The notes under the pieces were generated by a model, which saw only the letters and a list, made by a program, of their open reading frames with translations, made no database searches and was not told the origin of the DNA. A stretch of DNA of 39,766 nucleotides. It comes from CADEDH01 sp047971245. Lineage in GTDB: Bacteria; Actinomycetota; Acidimicrobiia; Acidimicrobiales; SZUA-35. Positions within the stretch are counted from its first letter, which is position 1. Every line of letters starts with the position of its first letter. The stretch is from positions 1 to 39,766 of the forward strand of contig JBKDZN010000177.1 in the NCBI GenBank assembly GCA_047971245.1, given 5' to 3'. Positions 32,697-39,766 of this stretch are shown in pieces. A program made the position numbers and the translations under genes.

Positions 32697-32903
32697 GATG
32701 ACGGGGTTCCTCTCGTCGGACGTGGTTGCGGTGCGGGCCGCACCGGGTCGGCGGGCCGGGCCAGCCTACGACAGTGGGGCAGGGGGATTCCCGACGACTG
32801 GCCGGTCCGGCTCGGAGGATCGCGGTTCGACACCAAGCGTTTGCTTGCTTCCCGGCTCCGGTGGAAACCTACGGCGTAGGTGTCATTGGTCATAGGGGGA
32901 ACG

Positions 32904-34247
32904 ATGGGAACCAGAACCGGTGAGCAGTACCTGGCGGGGCTGCGGGCCACCGATCGTGAGATCTGGCTCGGGTCGGAGCAGGTGGCGTCCGTGGCCGACC
33001 ATCCGATGCTCCGACCGGGGGCGGAGGCCATCGCCGCCTACTACGACCTGCATCACAAGCGGCCCGACGACATGGTGACGTCGGACCCCGACAACGGCGA
33101 ACCGATGAGCGTCCGCCACCTGCTGCCCCGATGCCGGGAGGATCTGGCCCGCCGTCATGTGGCGTTGACCCATCTCGCCGAACTGAGCATGGGCACGATG
33201 GGACGAACCCCCGGACTACATGAACGTGACCTTCGCCGGGTTCGCCCAGGACCAGACCCGCTGGGCCGGACCGGACGGGGTCAATGACGAGGGGTACGAG
33301 AACCTCGTCGCCTTCCAGCGTCGGCTACGGCGCGAAGACCTGGCCCTGACCCACACCCTGGTGCAGCCGACGATCGACAAGGCGACCGACGGCATGTTCT
33401 CGGCCCATCCCGGGGTGCCACTCCACAAGGTGGGCGAGACCAGGGACTCGATCATCGTCCGCGGGGCCCGCGTCCTGGCCACGCTGGCCCCGTTCGCCGA
33501 TGAGAACGCGGTCTACCCCGGCGCCCCGCTCCCGGCCGATGCCCCGCCCGAGTACGCCCTGTCGTTCGTGGTGAAGATGGACAATCCGGGGAGGGTCTTC
33601 CTCTGCCGCGATTCGGCCACCCGGAATCTCGATCCGTTCGATGCGCCGTTCTCCAGCCGGCTGGACGAGCAGGATGCCTACTGCATCTTCGACAATGTCG
33701 AGATCCCCAAGTCCGATGTGTGGATCGACGCCAAACCGGAGGTCTACAACACCGTGATGTTCACCAGCCCGTGGTGGCCGAACATCATGCAGCAGACCAC
33801 CGTGCGGGCCCTCACCAAGCTGGAGTTCATCTACGGCCTGGCGTTGCGGATGGCCCAGGCGGTCAATGACACCTCGGAGAAGACCCTCCAACTCCTGGGC
33901 GAGATCCAGACCTATGTGGAGCTGACCCGGAGCTCCCTGCTGATCGCCGAGGAACGCATGATGACCTGGGAGAGCGGGAATGTGACCCCGGAGGCTCGGG
34001 CCCTCCACCCCCTACGGGTCCAGCTCCCGGTCTGGTTCGTCCGGGTCAACGAGATCCTCAAGGAGCTCGGGAGCTCCAAACTGCTGGCCACCGCGGCTCG
34101 GGGTCAGCTCGACGATCCCCGGATCGGCCCCCTCCTGGAGGAGTCAACCGGCTCCTCAGTCAGAAGTTGTACTCGGCCGACAACCAGGAGCGGGGTGGCC
34201 GGCTGGTCGACACCTTCCTGGCCGAGGTGGCGGCCCGGGGTCGGTAG
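32904..34247 (+). pseudogene. HpaB-type flavin-dependent monooxygenase with two frameshifts
   Basis: 4-hydroxyphenylacetate 3-hydroxylase family large component, which uses FADH2 from a separate reductase. It starts at ATG 32904 with GGGGGA upstream (G-T-R-T-G-E-Q-Y-L-A-G-L-R). The frame breaks in a C-run at 33208-33213: one extra base separates M-G-R-T-P from D-Y-M-N-V-T-F-A-G-F. It breaks again near 34143, where one missing base must be supplied for E-E-(L)-N-R-L-L-S-Q-K-L-Y-S-A-D-N-Q-E-R-G-G-R, which ends at TAG 34245-34247. Repaired, it would be about 447 residues with the conserved core intact. Read literally it gives two fragments and is dead. A homopolymer sequencing error is a fair alternative, at least for the first site. 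Confidence 0.85.
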
Positions 34248-34274
34248 GCCCGAGCGCCGCGCCGGCGTTGCCGA

Positions 34275-34670
34275 TCAATTGGGGAGGATGAGGTTGACCC
34301 GGCTGAGGTCGACACTGTCGAGAAGGCCGAAGAACTCGCGGACAGCGTCTTCGGAGCCGTCGATGTGCTCGGGCGCGACGTCACCGCCGGCGAACATGGC
34401 CAGGACGTCCGTCTTGGTTGCGCTGATGGTGGCGGTCGGATGCTCCGGGGCGTCGTCGAGGAACACCGCCACCTGATTGCGGACGTGGTAACCACACAGT
34501 TCGTCGGTGTCGGTGATATCGAATCCGATGGTGACATCGGTGCCCCTGGCCCGCTCGGCATTGAGCCGGACCCGGAAGGTGTCGAGAGTCTTGGTTGTCG
34601 GCAGGGCGTGAACGATCACCGGATCGGCGAAGTTCCAAGCCGCTGATCGGTCCAGCGTGGCGATCATCGC
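34275..34670 (-). CDS. SCP2-like protein resembling the alkyl sulfatase C-terminal domain
   Basis: 131 residues from ATG 34670; an in-frame TTG at 34739 would add 23. The sequence T-F-R-V-R-L-N-A-E-R-A-R-G-T-D-V-T-I-G-F-D-I-T-D-T-D-E and A-T-I-S-A-T-K-T-D-V-L-A-M-F-A-G-G-D resembles the SCP2-like C-terminal domain of SdsA-type alkyl sulfatases. The metallo-beta-lactamase and dimerisation domains are absent. It could be a stand-alone lipid-binding protein or a leftover fragment; the clean end and fair coding quality do not decide. Confidence 0.55.
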   Translation of the reverse strand, partial: AMIATLDRSAAWNFADPVIVHALPTTKTLDTFRVRLNAERARGTDVTIGFDITDTDELCGYHVRNQVAVFLDDAPEHPTATISATKTDVLAMFAGGDVAPEHIDGSEDAVREFFGLLDSVDLSRVNLILPN

Positions 34671-34740
34671 ATGGGTGCCGGGACAGGGCGATCGCAACAC
34701 GAATTGTCCGGCCCGATTGATATGATTGCACCCCATCAAT

Positions 34741-34763
34741 CATGTTGTTACGTTGGCAACATG
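34741..34763 (+). promoter_or_regulatory. Inverted repeat over -10 box and start codon (putative GntR operator)
   Basis: Arms CATGTTG (34741-34747) and CAACATG (34757-34763) are perfectly inverted around nine bases. Between them lies TACGTT (34749-34754), exactly six bases before ATG 34761, a leaderless -10 box. A repressor bound here would block both. The YhcF-type GntR protein encoded in the same operon is the natural candidate. Confidence 0.6.
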
Positions 34764-35696
34764 AACCGAAAACAGATCCTGGTTGCGATGGTGCTCGTCG
34801 TCCTCGCTGCCGCCGTGCTCACCGCCGGCTGGGGCGGGCTGCCCGAATCGGTCGCAACCCATTGGGGCCCCAGCGGTGCCGCGGATGGCTACACGAGCAA
34901 GGGGTGGGGCCTGATCGCCCTCACGCTGGGCGTTCCGGTCATCGTTGCCGTCGCGCTCGGCGCCCTGATGACGATGGTCTCGTCCGTGTCGCCGTTGCGG
35001 TCGATGGCCGGGGCGGTGCCGGTGGCGTTCCTCGCCCTCCTCCTCACCCTCACGGTCGGTCTCACGGTGACCCAGGACGACGGTGGCGACGCGCCGACCG
35101 CGCTCGTCGTCGCCGCGGCCGTGGTGCTCGGGCTGATCGCCGGGATGATCAGCCGGCAACTGGCCGACCCGCCGCCCCCGCTGCCGAGCCGCACCGTGGC
35201 CCCACCGGCCGATCAGCCACGACTGACTGGAACGGGCACACCGTCGTGGACGGGGACGGCCCGATCAGGGGTCGAGGGATGGATCGTGATGGCCCTCGTC
35301 GCCGTCCTCACCATCGTGCTCATGGTGACGGGCGCCTGGTGGGTGGCCTTCATCACCGCCCCGGCGATGATGCTTGTCGCCGCGAACCTGAACTTCGACG
35401 TCACCGTGGGGCGATCGAACATCGTGGTTGCCAGTCGCCTTCGGTGGCCGCGCCTGATCATCCCCCTCGACGAGGTGGCGTCGGCCACCGCGGAGCGGGG
35501 CATCACGGCGTGGAAGTGGGGTGGGTTCGGGCTGCGGGCCCGTCGCGACCGCACCGGGATCATCACCCGCAGCGGCGACGGACTCGATATCGAGCGCACC
35601 GACGGTCACCACCTGGTGATCACCGTCGACGAACCCGTGACGGCCGCGGCCGCCATCAACTCCCTCGCCGAGATCGCCGATGCTGCTACGGATTGA
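34761..35696 (+). CDS. DUF1648 membrane protein
   Basis: 311 residues. An N-terminal helix is followed by the DUF1648 signature E-S-V-A-T-H-W-G-P-S-G-A-A-D-G-Y-T-S-K-G-W-G. In all, five or six membrane segments lie in two groups (residues about 7-25, 50-135 and 185-220), split by a Pro-rich cytoplasmic loop (P-P-P-P-L-P-S-R). The C-terminal 80 residues form a soluble, PH-like beta domain. Such proteins often sit beside small GntR regulators, as here, and relate to SdpI-type immunity proteins, but the role of this one is unknown. The end overlaps the GntR start by 17 bases. Confidence 0.8.
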   Translation: MNRKQILVAMVLVVLAAAVLTAGWGGLPESVATHWGPSGAADGYTSKGWGLIALTLGVPVIVAVALGALMTMVSSVSPLRSMAGAVPVAFLALLLTLTVGLTVTQDDGGDAPTALVVAAAVVLGLIAGMISRQLADPPPPLPSRTVAPPADQPRLTGTGTPSWTGTARSGVEGWIVMALVAVLTIVLMVTGAWWVAFITAPAMMLVAANLNFDVTVGRSNIVVASRLRWPRLIIPLDEVASATAERGITAWKWGGFGLRARRDRTGIITRSGDGLDIERTDGHHLVITVDEPVTAAAAINSLAEIADAATD

Positions 35697-36033
35697 CGAA
35701 GCGAGCCCGCTACCCCTCTACGAACAGCTGGCGGCCGCGGTGCGAGCGGCGATCGTGGCCGGAACGGCCCGCCCGGGCGATCGGCTGCCGTCCGGACGGG
35801 ACCTGGCGAACGCCAACAACATCACCCTGGAAACCGTACAGCGCGCCTACCGCCTGCTCGCCGACGAGGGGATCGTGACATCCCGAGTGGGGCGGGGCAC
35901 GAGCATCGCCCCCGACGTCGACCCGAGCCGGTTTGCGATCGACGCCGAGATCGACGCCCTCGTGGCCAAGGCCCGCGCTGTCGGCCTGAGCCGGGTCGAC
36001 GTGGAGCGGCGGTTGCGGGCCGCCTGGCCGTAA
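35680..36033 (+). CDS. YhcF/YtrA-type GntR regulator
   Basis: 117 residues: an N-terminal GntR winged helix (L-P-L-Y-E-Q-L-A-A-A-V-R-A-A-I-V-A-G, P-G-D-R-L-P-S-G-R-D-L-A, I-T-L-E-T-V-Q-R-A-Y-R-L-L-A-D-E-G) and a short C-terminal helical piece for dimerisation, without a ligand domain. This is the YtrA/YhcF layout. It overlaps the DUF1648 gene by 17 bases and probably represses the operon through the inverted repeat at 34741-34763. Confidence 0.9.
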   Translation: MLLRIDEASPLPLYEQLAAAVRAAIVAGTARPGDRLPSGRDLANANNITLETVQRAYRLLADEGIVTSRVGRGTSIAPDVDPSRFAIDAEIDALVAKARAVGLSRVDVERRLRAAWP

Positions 36034-36060
36034 CGGACCGTAGCGGCGGGCCCGACCGGA

Positions 36061-37383
36061 TCAGTGCCGGGAGGCTGCGTCGGTCATCACCGCCTCATCG
36101 GGACCGGCCGGCGGGTCGCCCGGGGCCGGCCTGACCAGGTGGGAGGCGGGATGGGGAGCGGCGCGGGGTGGAGGCGGCGGCGGGGCGGCCAGGGTGTCGA
36201 CCCCGAGATCCACCCCGGTTACGGCGTAGGTGATCCGGCGTGCCGCACGCTGGGCGCCCCAGAGGTTGCCGGCCGCCGGACCGAGGGTCAGGGTGGCGAG
36301 GCGACCCATCACGTACACCGGGAACGAACCGAGTCGGAGATCGTCACCGACGACGGGCAAGCCCCCGACGACCGGTTGATCGGCCACGAGGGGTTCGAGG
36401 TACCGGGCCGCGGAGATGTCGGGCGCCGTGCCGGTGGCCAGCCACACCCGATCGGCGATGACGGTGGTGTGGTCGGCGAGGGCCAGCCGGCAGGAACCAC
36501 CGGGCTCCACCGACGCGGTCCGGACCGGGGATGGATCGCGGATGGTGAGGTCGCCCCGGGCGACGAGCTCGTCGAGCCGGTCGTGCATCCACGGTGGGAC
36601 CGACCCGCCACCGCGGGCCTCCCGCGCCCGCCGGAGCCGACCGGCAGGGTCGGGATCGGCGTCGAACGCCCGCAGGCACCGGGGGCCGAGCCAGCCGGGA
36701 TCGGTGTCGAAGTTGCGGACCTGCAGGGGCCGCCGGGTCACCAGCTGGACCCGGGCGCCATGACGCACCGCGCCGCAGGCCAGGTGGGCCGCGCTCAGGC
36801 CACCGCCCACGACCACGACCCGTTCACCGTCGAGGTCCGGCAGGCGGGCCAGGTCGAGCTCGGCGGCGTGGGCAAAGAGGCCGGATCGCCGGCCGAGGAG
36901 CGGCCAGACCCAGTCGGGAACCACCCTCCGATGAGGATTGGTGGCCACCACCACCCGGTCGGCGTGGATCTCGTACCGCCCGGCCTCGATCCGCGGGCGT
37001 GGGCCGGGAACGATCGACCGGGTCCGAGCCGCCACCGGGGCATCCAGGCCGTAGCCCTCGATCAGCTCGGTGCAGAACGAGGTGAAGGCCTCGGTGGTGG
37101 GGACCTCGTAGGGGAGGCCGGAAGAGGCCAGACGATGCGCGCGGACGTGGTGGGCCAGGCCCGCCGGGTCGGGCGAAGGATGGTGGACGACGGGGGAGCG
37201 GAGCGTGGTGATCTCGGCCCGAGCCATCTGGTCGTGCCAGGTGGTCAGCCACGCTCCCGAGGGGTCTACGGTGATGAGCCTCAGGCCGGGCCGGGCCCTC
37301 CGCAGGTGCACCGCGGCGGCCAACGCATGCGGGCCGGCCCCGAGGAGGCAGACGTCGGTGTCCAGGACCGAGGGGTAGGGCAT
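36061..37383 (-). CDS. FAD/NAD(P)-binding oxidoreductase (N-hydroxylase-like)
   Basis: 440 residues from ATG 37383. It has an FAD motif G-A-G-P-H-A-L-A-A-A at about 15, a second dinucleotide motif V-V-V-G-G-G-L-S-A-A-H-L-A at about 190-202, and A-T-G-T-A-P near 315. The overall pattern, with T-T-L-R-S-P-V-V-H-H-P early on, recalls the flavoprotein monooxygenases of the lysine/ornithine N-hydroxylase group, but no siderophore gene is near. The last 50 residues are Pro/Ala-rich and probably disordered. Substrate unknown. Confidence 0.78.
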   Translation of the reverse strand: MPYPSVLDTDVCLLGAGPHALAAAVHLRRARPGLRLITVDPSGAWLTTWHDQMARAEITTLRSPVVHHPSPDPAGLAHHVRAHRLASSGLPYEVPTTEAFTSFCTELIEGYGLDAPVAARTRSIVPGPRPRIEAGRYEIHADRVVVATNPHRRVVPDWVWPLLGRRSGLFAHAAELDLARLPDLDGERVVVVGGGLSAAHLACGAVRHGARVQLVTRRPLQVRNFDTDPGWLGPRCLRAFDADPDPAGRLRRAREARGGGSVPPWMHDRLDELVARGDLTIRDPSPVRTASVEPGGSCRLALADHTTVIADRVWLATGTAPDISAARYLEPLVADQPVVGGLPVVGDDLRLGSFPVYVMGRLATLTLGPAAGNLWGAQRAARRITYAVTGVDLGVDTLAAPPPPPPRAAPHPASHLVRPAPGDPPAGPDEAVMTDAASRH

Positions 37384-37389
37384 GCCCGC

Positions 37390-37395
37390 ATGTTA
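37390..37395 (-). promoter_or_regulatory. -10 box of a leaderless promoter
   Basis: TAACAT on the minus strand, exactly six bases before ATG 37383. A TTCAAG -35-like box sits 18 bases upstream, inside the hairpin at 37411-37425. No ribosome binding site. Confidence 0.5.
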
Positions 37396-37410
37396 GTGGT
37401 AATAGGAACT

Positions 37411-37425
37411 GTTCTTGAAAAGAAC
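37411..37425. promoter_or_regulatory. Inverted repeat at the NTF2-like gene end
   Basis: GTTCTT and AAGAAC flank GAA at the stop codon of the NTF2-like gene, overlapping the -35 region of the following FAD-oxidoreductase gene. It may be an operator or a weak terminator. Confidence 0.4.
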
Positions 37426-37919
37426 TACTCGTGAACGACGTGTTGGTCTGCGGTCCGGTGGTCGTCGCCGTCCACCAGGGGTGGGGCGGCGGCCTCCGGG
37501 TAGTCGGCCGGGTCGAGGTCGAACAGGAACGTCAGCAGCAGGGCCGTGTCCTCCATGCTCTCCACTCGCGTTAGCTTGCCCAGCCGGAGGTGCATGAACT
37601 GCATCATCTCATTCCGGTACGGGGCGCCGGTGGGGGAATGGCCCGACACGGTGGAGCGCACGGCGATCCGGGTGTTGAGCGGGTGGCCGCGGACGATCAC
37701 CTCATGGACCTGGAAGTTAATGTCCGGGATCAGGCGCATCACTCGTTGCCACCACCGGTCCATGGTGTCGAGCCTGGTCCGGCGGCCACCGAGTGGGTGG
37801 TCGCCGATGAAGTGGTACTCGAACTCGGGGGCGAGGGTGTCCAGCATGGCCGTGTAGTTGCCGGCATTGATCTGCGCGAATGTGCCGCGTACCTGACGTT
37901 CGACGATTCTCCGGTACAT
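37425..37919 (-). CDS. SnoaL/NTF2-like protein
   Basis: 164 residues from ATG 37919, with AGGAGG before it. Typical SnoaL-like features: Q-I-N-A-G-N-Y-T-A-M-L-D-T-L-A-P-E-F-E-Y-H-F-I-G-D-H-P-L-G-G-R-R-T near the start and E-M-M-Q-F-M-H-L-R-L-G-K-L-T in the middle. The fold is used by cyclases, isomerases and small-molecule-binding proteins. Divergent from the HxlR gene, which probably regulates it. The last 25 residues are a polar tail. Confidence 0.82.
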   Translation of the reverse strand: MYRRIVERQVRGTFAQINAGNYTAMLDTLAPEFEYHFIGDHPLGGRRTRLDTMDRWWQRVMRLIPDINFQVHEVIVRGHPLNTRIAVRSTVSGHSPTGAPYRNEMMQFMHLRLGKLTRVESMEDTALLLTFLFDLDPADYPEAAAPPLVDGDDHRTADQHVVHE

Positions 37920-37940
37920 TGATCCTCCTGAGTTTCCGTT

Positions 37941-38005
37941 GGGAACTCAATTCATCGTGGGTGCAGCATAGTAAGTACCCGAAGGGAACTCATGTCATGG
38001 GTGCA
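37941..38005. repeat. Imperfect direct repeat in the NTF2-like/HxlR intergenic region
   Basis: GGGAACTCA...TCAT...GGGTGCA occurs at 37941-37965 and again at 37984-38005, 43 bases apart. The second copy covers the HxlR start codon. The repeat could be a pair of HxlR binding sites. Confidence 0.5.
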
Positions 38006-38491
38006 TCGACCGACTTCGGCGCCATGCGTTGCTCCATCGCCCGGTCCTTCGCCGTGATGGGTGATCCGTGGAAGGCGCTGCTGGTGCGGGACCTCCACGT
38101 CGGGCTGTCCCGCTTCGATCAGCTCGCGGCCGACCTCGGCGTATCCCGCAAGGTGCTCACCCAGCGGCTGGCGGACCTGGTCGACGACGGCATCGTCGAC
38201 CGCGTCCCGTACCAGGATCGGCCGAAACGCTACGACTATGTGCTCACCGAGCAGGGCCGGGACCTGGTGCCCATCATCCTGGCCGTGCTCGCCTGGGGTG
38301 ACCGTTGGCTGGCCGGCGAGGCCGGTCCCCCGGCGATCACCTATCACTGTGGCCATCCGATCGAGGCCGCCGTGGTGTGCACCCGCTGTGGCGAACCGGT
38401 GAACGCGGCCGAGGTGAGCGCGGGCCCGGGCCCGGGCGGCGGGCCGGGCCCCGGCACCCACCTGATCGGACAACACCTCATGTCCGACTGA
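37997..38491 (+). CDS. HxlR-family regulator with a zinc-ribbon-like tail
   Basis: 164 residues from ATG 37997, with GAAGGGAA upstream. The winged helix is standard HxlR: C-S-I-A-R-S-F-A-V-M-G-D-P-W-K-A-L-L-V-R-D-L, R-F-D-Q-L-A-A-D-L-G-V-S-R-K-V-L-T-Q-R-L and Y-V-L-T-E-Q-G-R-D-L. After the HxlR domain comes H-C-G-H-P-I-E-A-A-V-V-C-T-R-C-G-E-P, four or five possible zinc ligands (C-x-H and C-x-x-C), then a Gly/Pro-rich linker. It likely controls the divergent NTF2-like gene. Confidence 0.9.
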   Translation: MGASTDFGAMRCSIARSFAVMGDPWKALLVRDLHVGLSRFDQLAADLGVSRKVLTQRLADLVDDGIVDRVPYQDRPKRYDYVLTEQGRDLVPIILAVLAWGDRWLAGEAGPPAITYHCGHPIEAAVVCTRCGEPVNAAEVSAGPGPGGGPGPGTHLIGQHLMSD

Positions 38492-38513
38492 TCCCGTATG
38501 TCCGACTGATCCC
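38481..38513. repeat. Tandem duplication at the end of the HxlR gene
   Basis: TGTCCGACTGATCCC occurs at 38481-38495 and 38499-38513 (period 18). The first copy contains the stop codon. The 154 bases from here to the next gene hold no gene. Confidence 0.8.
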
Positions 38514-38645
38514 TTCCATGGCAGTGTGCCGCCGGTCACCGTCCAGCGCTACGGTACGGTCGTACCGCATCGTCCAGGGCAGGCCGGCGTGGGGCCCCGG
38601 TACGGCTCCGGCCTCGCCGGCGTACTGCCGAAGGGGTTTGCCGTC

Positions 38646-39766
38646 ATGCCGGAACGTCCACTCGACGGGGTCGTCGTGGTCGACATGGGGCAGGTGCTGG
38701 CCACCCCGTTCGCCACCTACCTGCTGCACCTTCTCGGCGCCGAGATCGTCAAGATCGAGCCGCTCTCCGGTGAGTGGATGCGTGGCGGCAACCCGAGAGG
38801 GTTCGCCACCCAGAACGCGGGGAAGCAGTCGGTGGCCGTCGATCTCCGGGCCCCCGGTGGCCCCGAGGTCGTGCTGCGACTGGTCGAGGCCGCGGGGGTG
38901 TTCGTGGAGGGGTTCGCCCCCGGAACGGCGACGGCGATGGGGCTCGGTTGGGACCCGGTCAGCATCCGGAACCCGGCGATCGTGTACGGCTCGTTGAGCG
39001 CGTTCGGGTCGTCGGGTCCCTACGCGGGTCGCCCAGGGTTCGATCATGTTGTCCAGGCGGTCAGCGGAACGATGATGAGCTCCGGCTTCCCCGGTGGGCC
39101 GCCGGTCAAGGTGGGGGCGCCCTACCTCGACTACGGCGGTGGTCTGCTCCTGGCCTTCGGCCTTCTGGCTGGGATCCTCCAACAACGCCGAACCGGCAGG
39201 GCCGTCCGGGTCGACGCCGCCATGCTCGACGCCGGGCTGCTGATGAACGTGGCCGCACTGGTGAACACCCAGGCGACCGGGGTCGATCCGCCCCGGACCG
39301 GCAACAACGCCTTCAGTGGCGCCGTCGCCTCGGGGGCGTTCGAAACCGGTGACGGCTGGTTGATGCTGGCCGCCAACAAGGACCGGCAGGTGGCCCAACT
39401 CGAATCCCTGCTCGGGATCGAACCACTGCCCGCCGATGATCCCGACGGCGCCCGCACCGTGCTCGCCGCGATCTTCGCCTCCGACACCGCGGCGAGTTGG
39501 GAGCGGCGCCTCAACGAGGCCGGGATCCCGGCCGCCCGGGTCCGATCGCTCAGCGAGGTGACGGCCGAGGGGTACCCGGTCCCGCGCGGCCTGCTGAGTC
39601 CGGTCGACATCCCCGGTGCCGACGAACCCCTCTTCCTCCCCGGGGCCGGGATCCGCCTCGACGGGGTCATGCCCGCCCCGAGCGCCCCGCCACCCACGGT
39701 CGGCCAGCACACGGCGCCCGTGCTGGCCCGCTTCGGGTTCGGGGTCGAGGAGATCGACCGGCTCGC
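38646..39766 (+). CDS. CaiB/BaiF family CoA-transferase, 3' end beyond the window
   Basis: At least 373 residues from ATG 38646 with GAAGGGG upstream, open to the last base, so only the end is missing. It begins P-L-D-G-V-V-V-V-D-M-G-Q-V-L-A-T-P-F-A-T, followed by G-A-E-I-V-K-I-E-P and a catalytic Asp in G-R-P-G-F-D-H-V-V-Q-A. This is the standard formyl-CoA/carnitine CoA-transferase pattern, distinct from the racemase-like gene at 5262. Third CaiB gene of the window. Substrate unknown. Confidence 0.9.
   Translation, partial: MPERPLDGVVVVDMGQVLATPFATYLLHLLGAEIVKIEPLSGEWMRGGNPRGFATQNAGKQSVAVDLRAPGGPEVVLRLVEAAGVFVEGFAPGTATAMGLGWDPVSIRNPAIVYGSLSAFGSSGPYAGRPGFDHVVQAVSGTMMSSGFPGGPPVKVGAPYLDYGGGLLLAFGLLAGILQQRRTGRAVRVDAAMLDAGLLMNVAALVNTQATGVDPPRTGNNAFSGAVASGAFETGDGWLMLAANKDRQVAQLESLLGIEPLPADDPDGARTVLAAIFASDTAASWERRLNEAGIPAARVRSLSEVTAEGYPVPRGLLSPVDIPGADEPLFLPGAGIRLDGVMPAPSAPPPTVGQHTAPVLARFGFGVEEIDRL

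Noticed and set aside
31497..32879. 460-codon open frame on the plus strand
   Set aside because: Antisense to the alcohol dehydrogenase, which shows all zinc ligands.

Overview
The window is a gene-dense, very GC-rich stretch of chromosome from an actinobacterium-like organism. Supporting this are strong GC third-position bias, many GTG starts, mycobacterial-style P450s, CaiB/BaiF CoA-transferases, Rieske oxygenase and HpaB-type catabolic genes, and many start codons preceded directly by a TAnnnT box (leaderless transcripts). There is no rRNA, tRNA or other phylogenetic marker, so I do not go below phylum. I saw no CRISPR array, insertion sequence or phage gene. No gene-free stretch exceeds about 250 bases.

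Layout. 1-3728: a P450 reading frame joined to a cupin and broken by two stop codons, a divergent cupin-like gene, and a hypothetical gene with two compensating frameshifts. 3788-4485: VapBC-type toxin-antitoxin pair. 4564-7736: a P450 / CaiB / VOC operon, probably for CoA-linked catabolism. 7900-9401: response regulator plus a histidine kinase without sensor. 9490-13015: TetR regulator divergent from a Rieske dioxygenase (alpha, beta) and a transglutaminase-like gene, with a notable inverted-repeat control region. 13044-15470: double CaiB protein. 15530-17005: remnants of a WYL regulator and an ABC ATPase that meet at their missing 5' ends, then an intact ABC permease. 17507-19706: sulfide:quinone oxidoreductase-like protein, TusE/DsrC and DsrE2, a sulfur-handling operon. 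19776-21524: exported 5'-nucleotidase. 21543-23238: cobalt-type nitrile hydratase alpha, beta and accessory protein.

23741-28775 is the most exciting region: a compact, translationally coupled five-gene RiPP operon. It has a 115-residue precursor with three copies of the core A-F-V-D-F-N-(K/Q)-G-C-G-(S/G), a radical SAM/SPASM maturase, an HExxH-type peptide hydroxylase, a JmjC-type 2-oxoglutarate oxygenase, and an unrecognised protein with a His-Glu-x-x-Glu motif that could be the peptidase. It has a good promoter (TTGACA-17-AACACT), a strong ribosome binding site, and a hairpin between precursor and enzymes.

28957-39766: small GNAT, cellulose-synthase-like glycosyltransferase with a PilZ domain, zinc alcohol dehydrogenase, HpaB-type monooxygenase with two frameshifts, SCP2-like fragment, DUF1648 membrane protein with YhcF-type GntR regulator, FAD-dependent oxidoreductase, NTF2-like protein, HxlR regulator with a zinc-ribbon tail, and a CaiB gene cut by the window end.

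Several genes carry single-base lesions or truncations (P450, hypothetical at 2985, Rieske alpha 5' end, HpaB, WYL/ABC). Either this locus is decaying or the assembly holds uncorrected errors. The RiPP, sulfur and nitrile hydratase operons appear intact.
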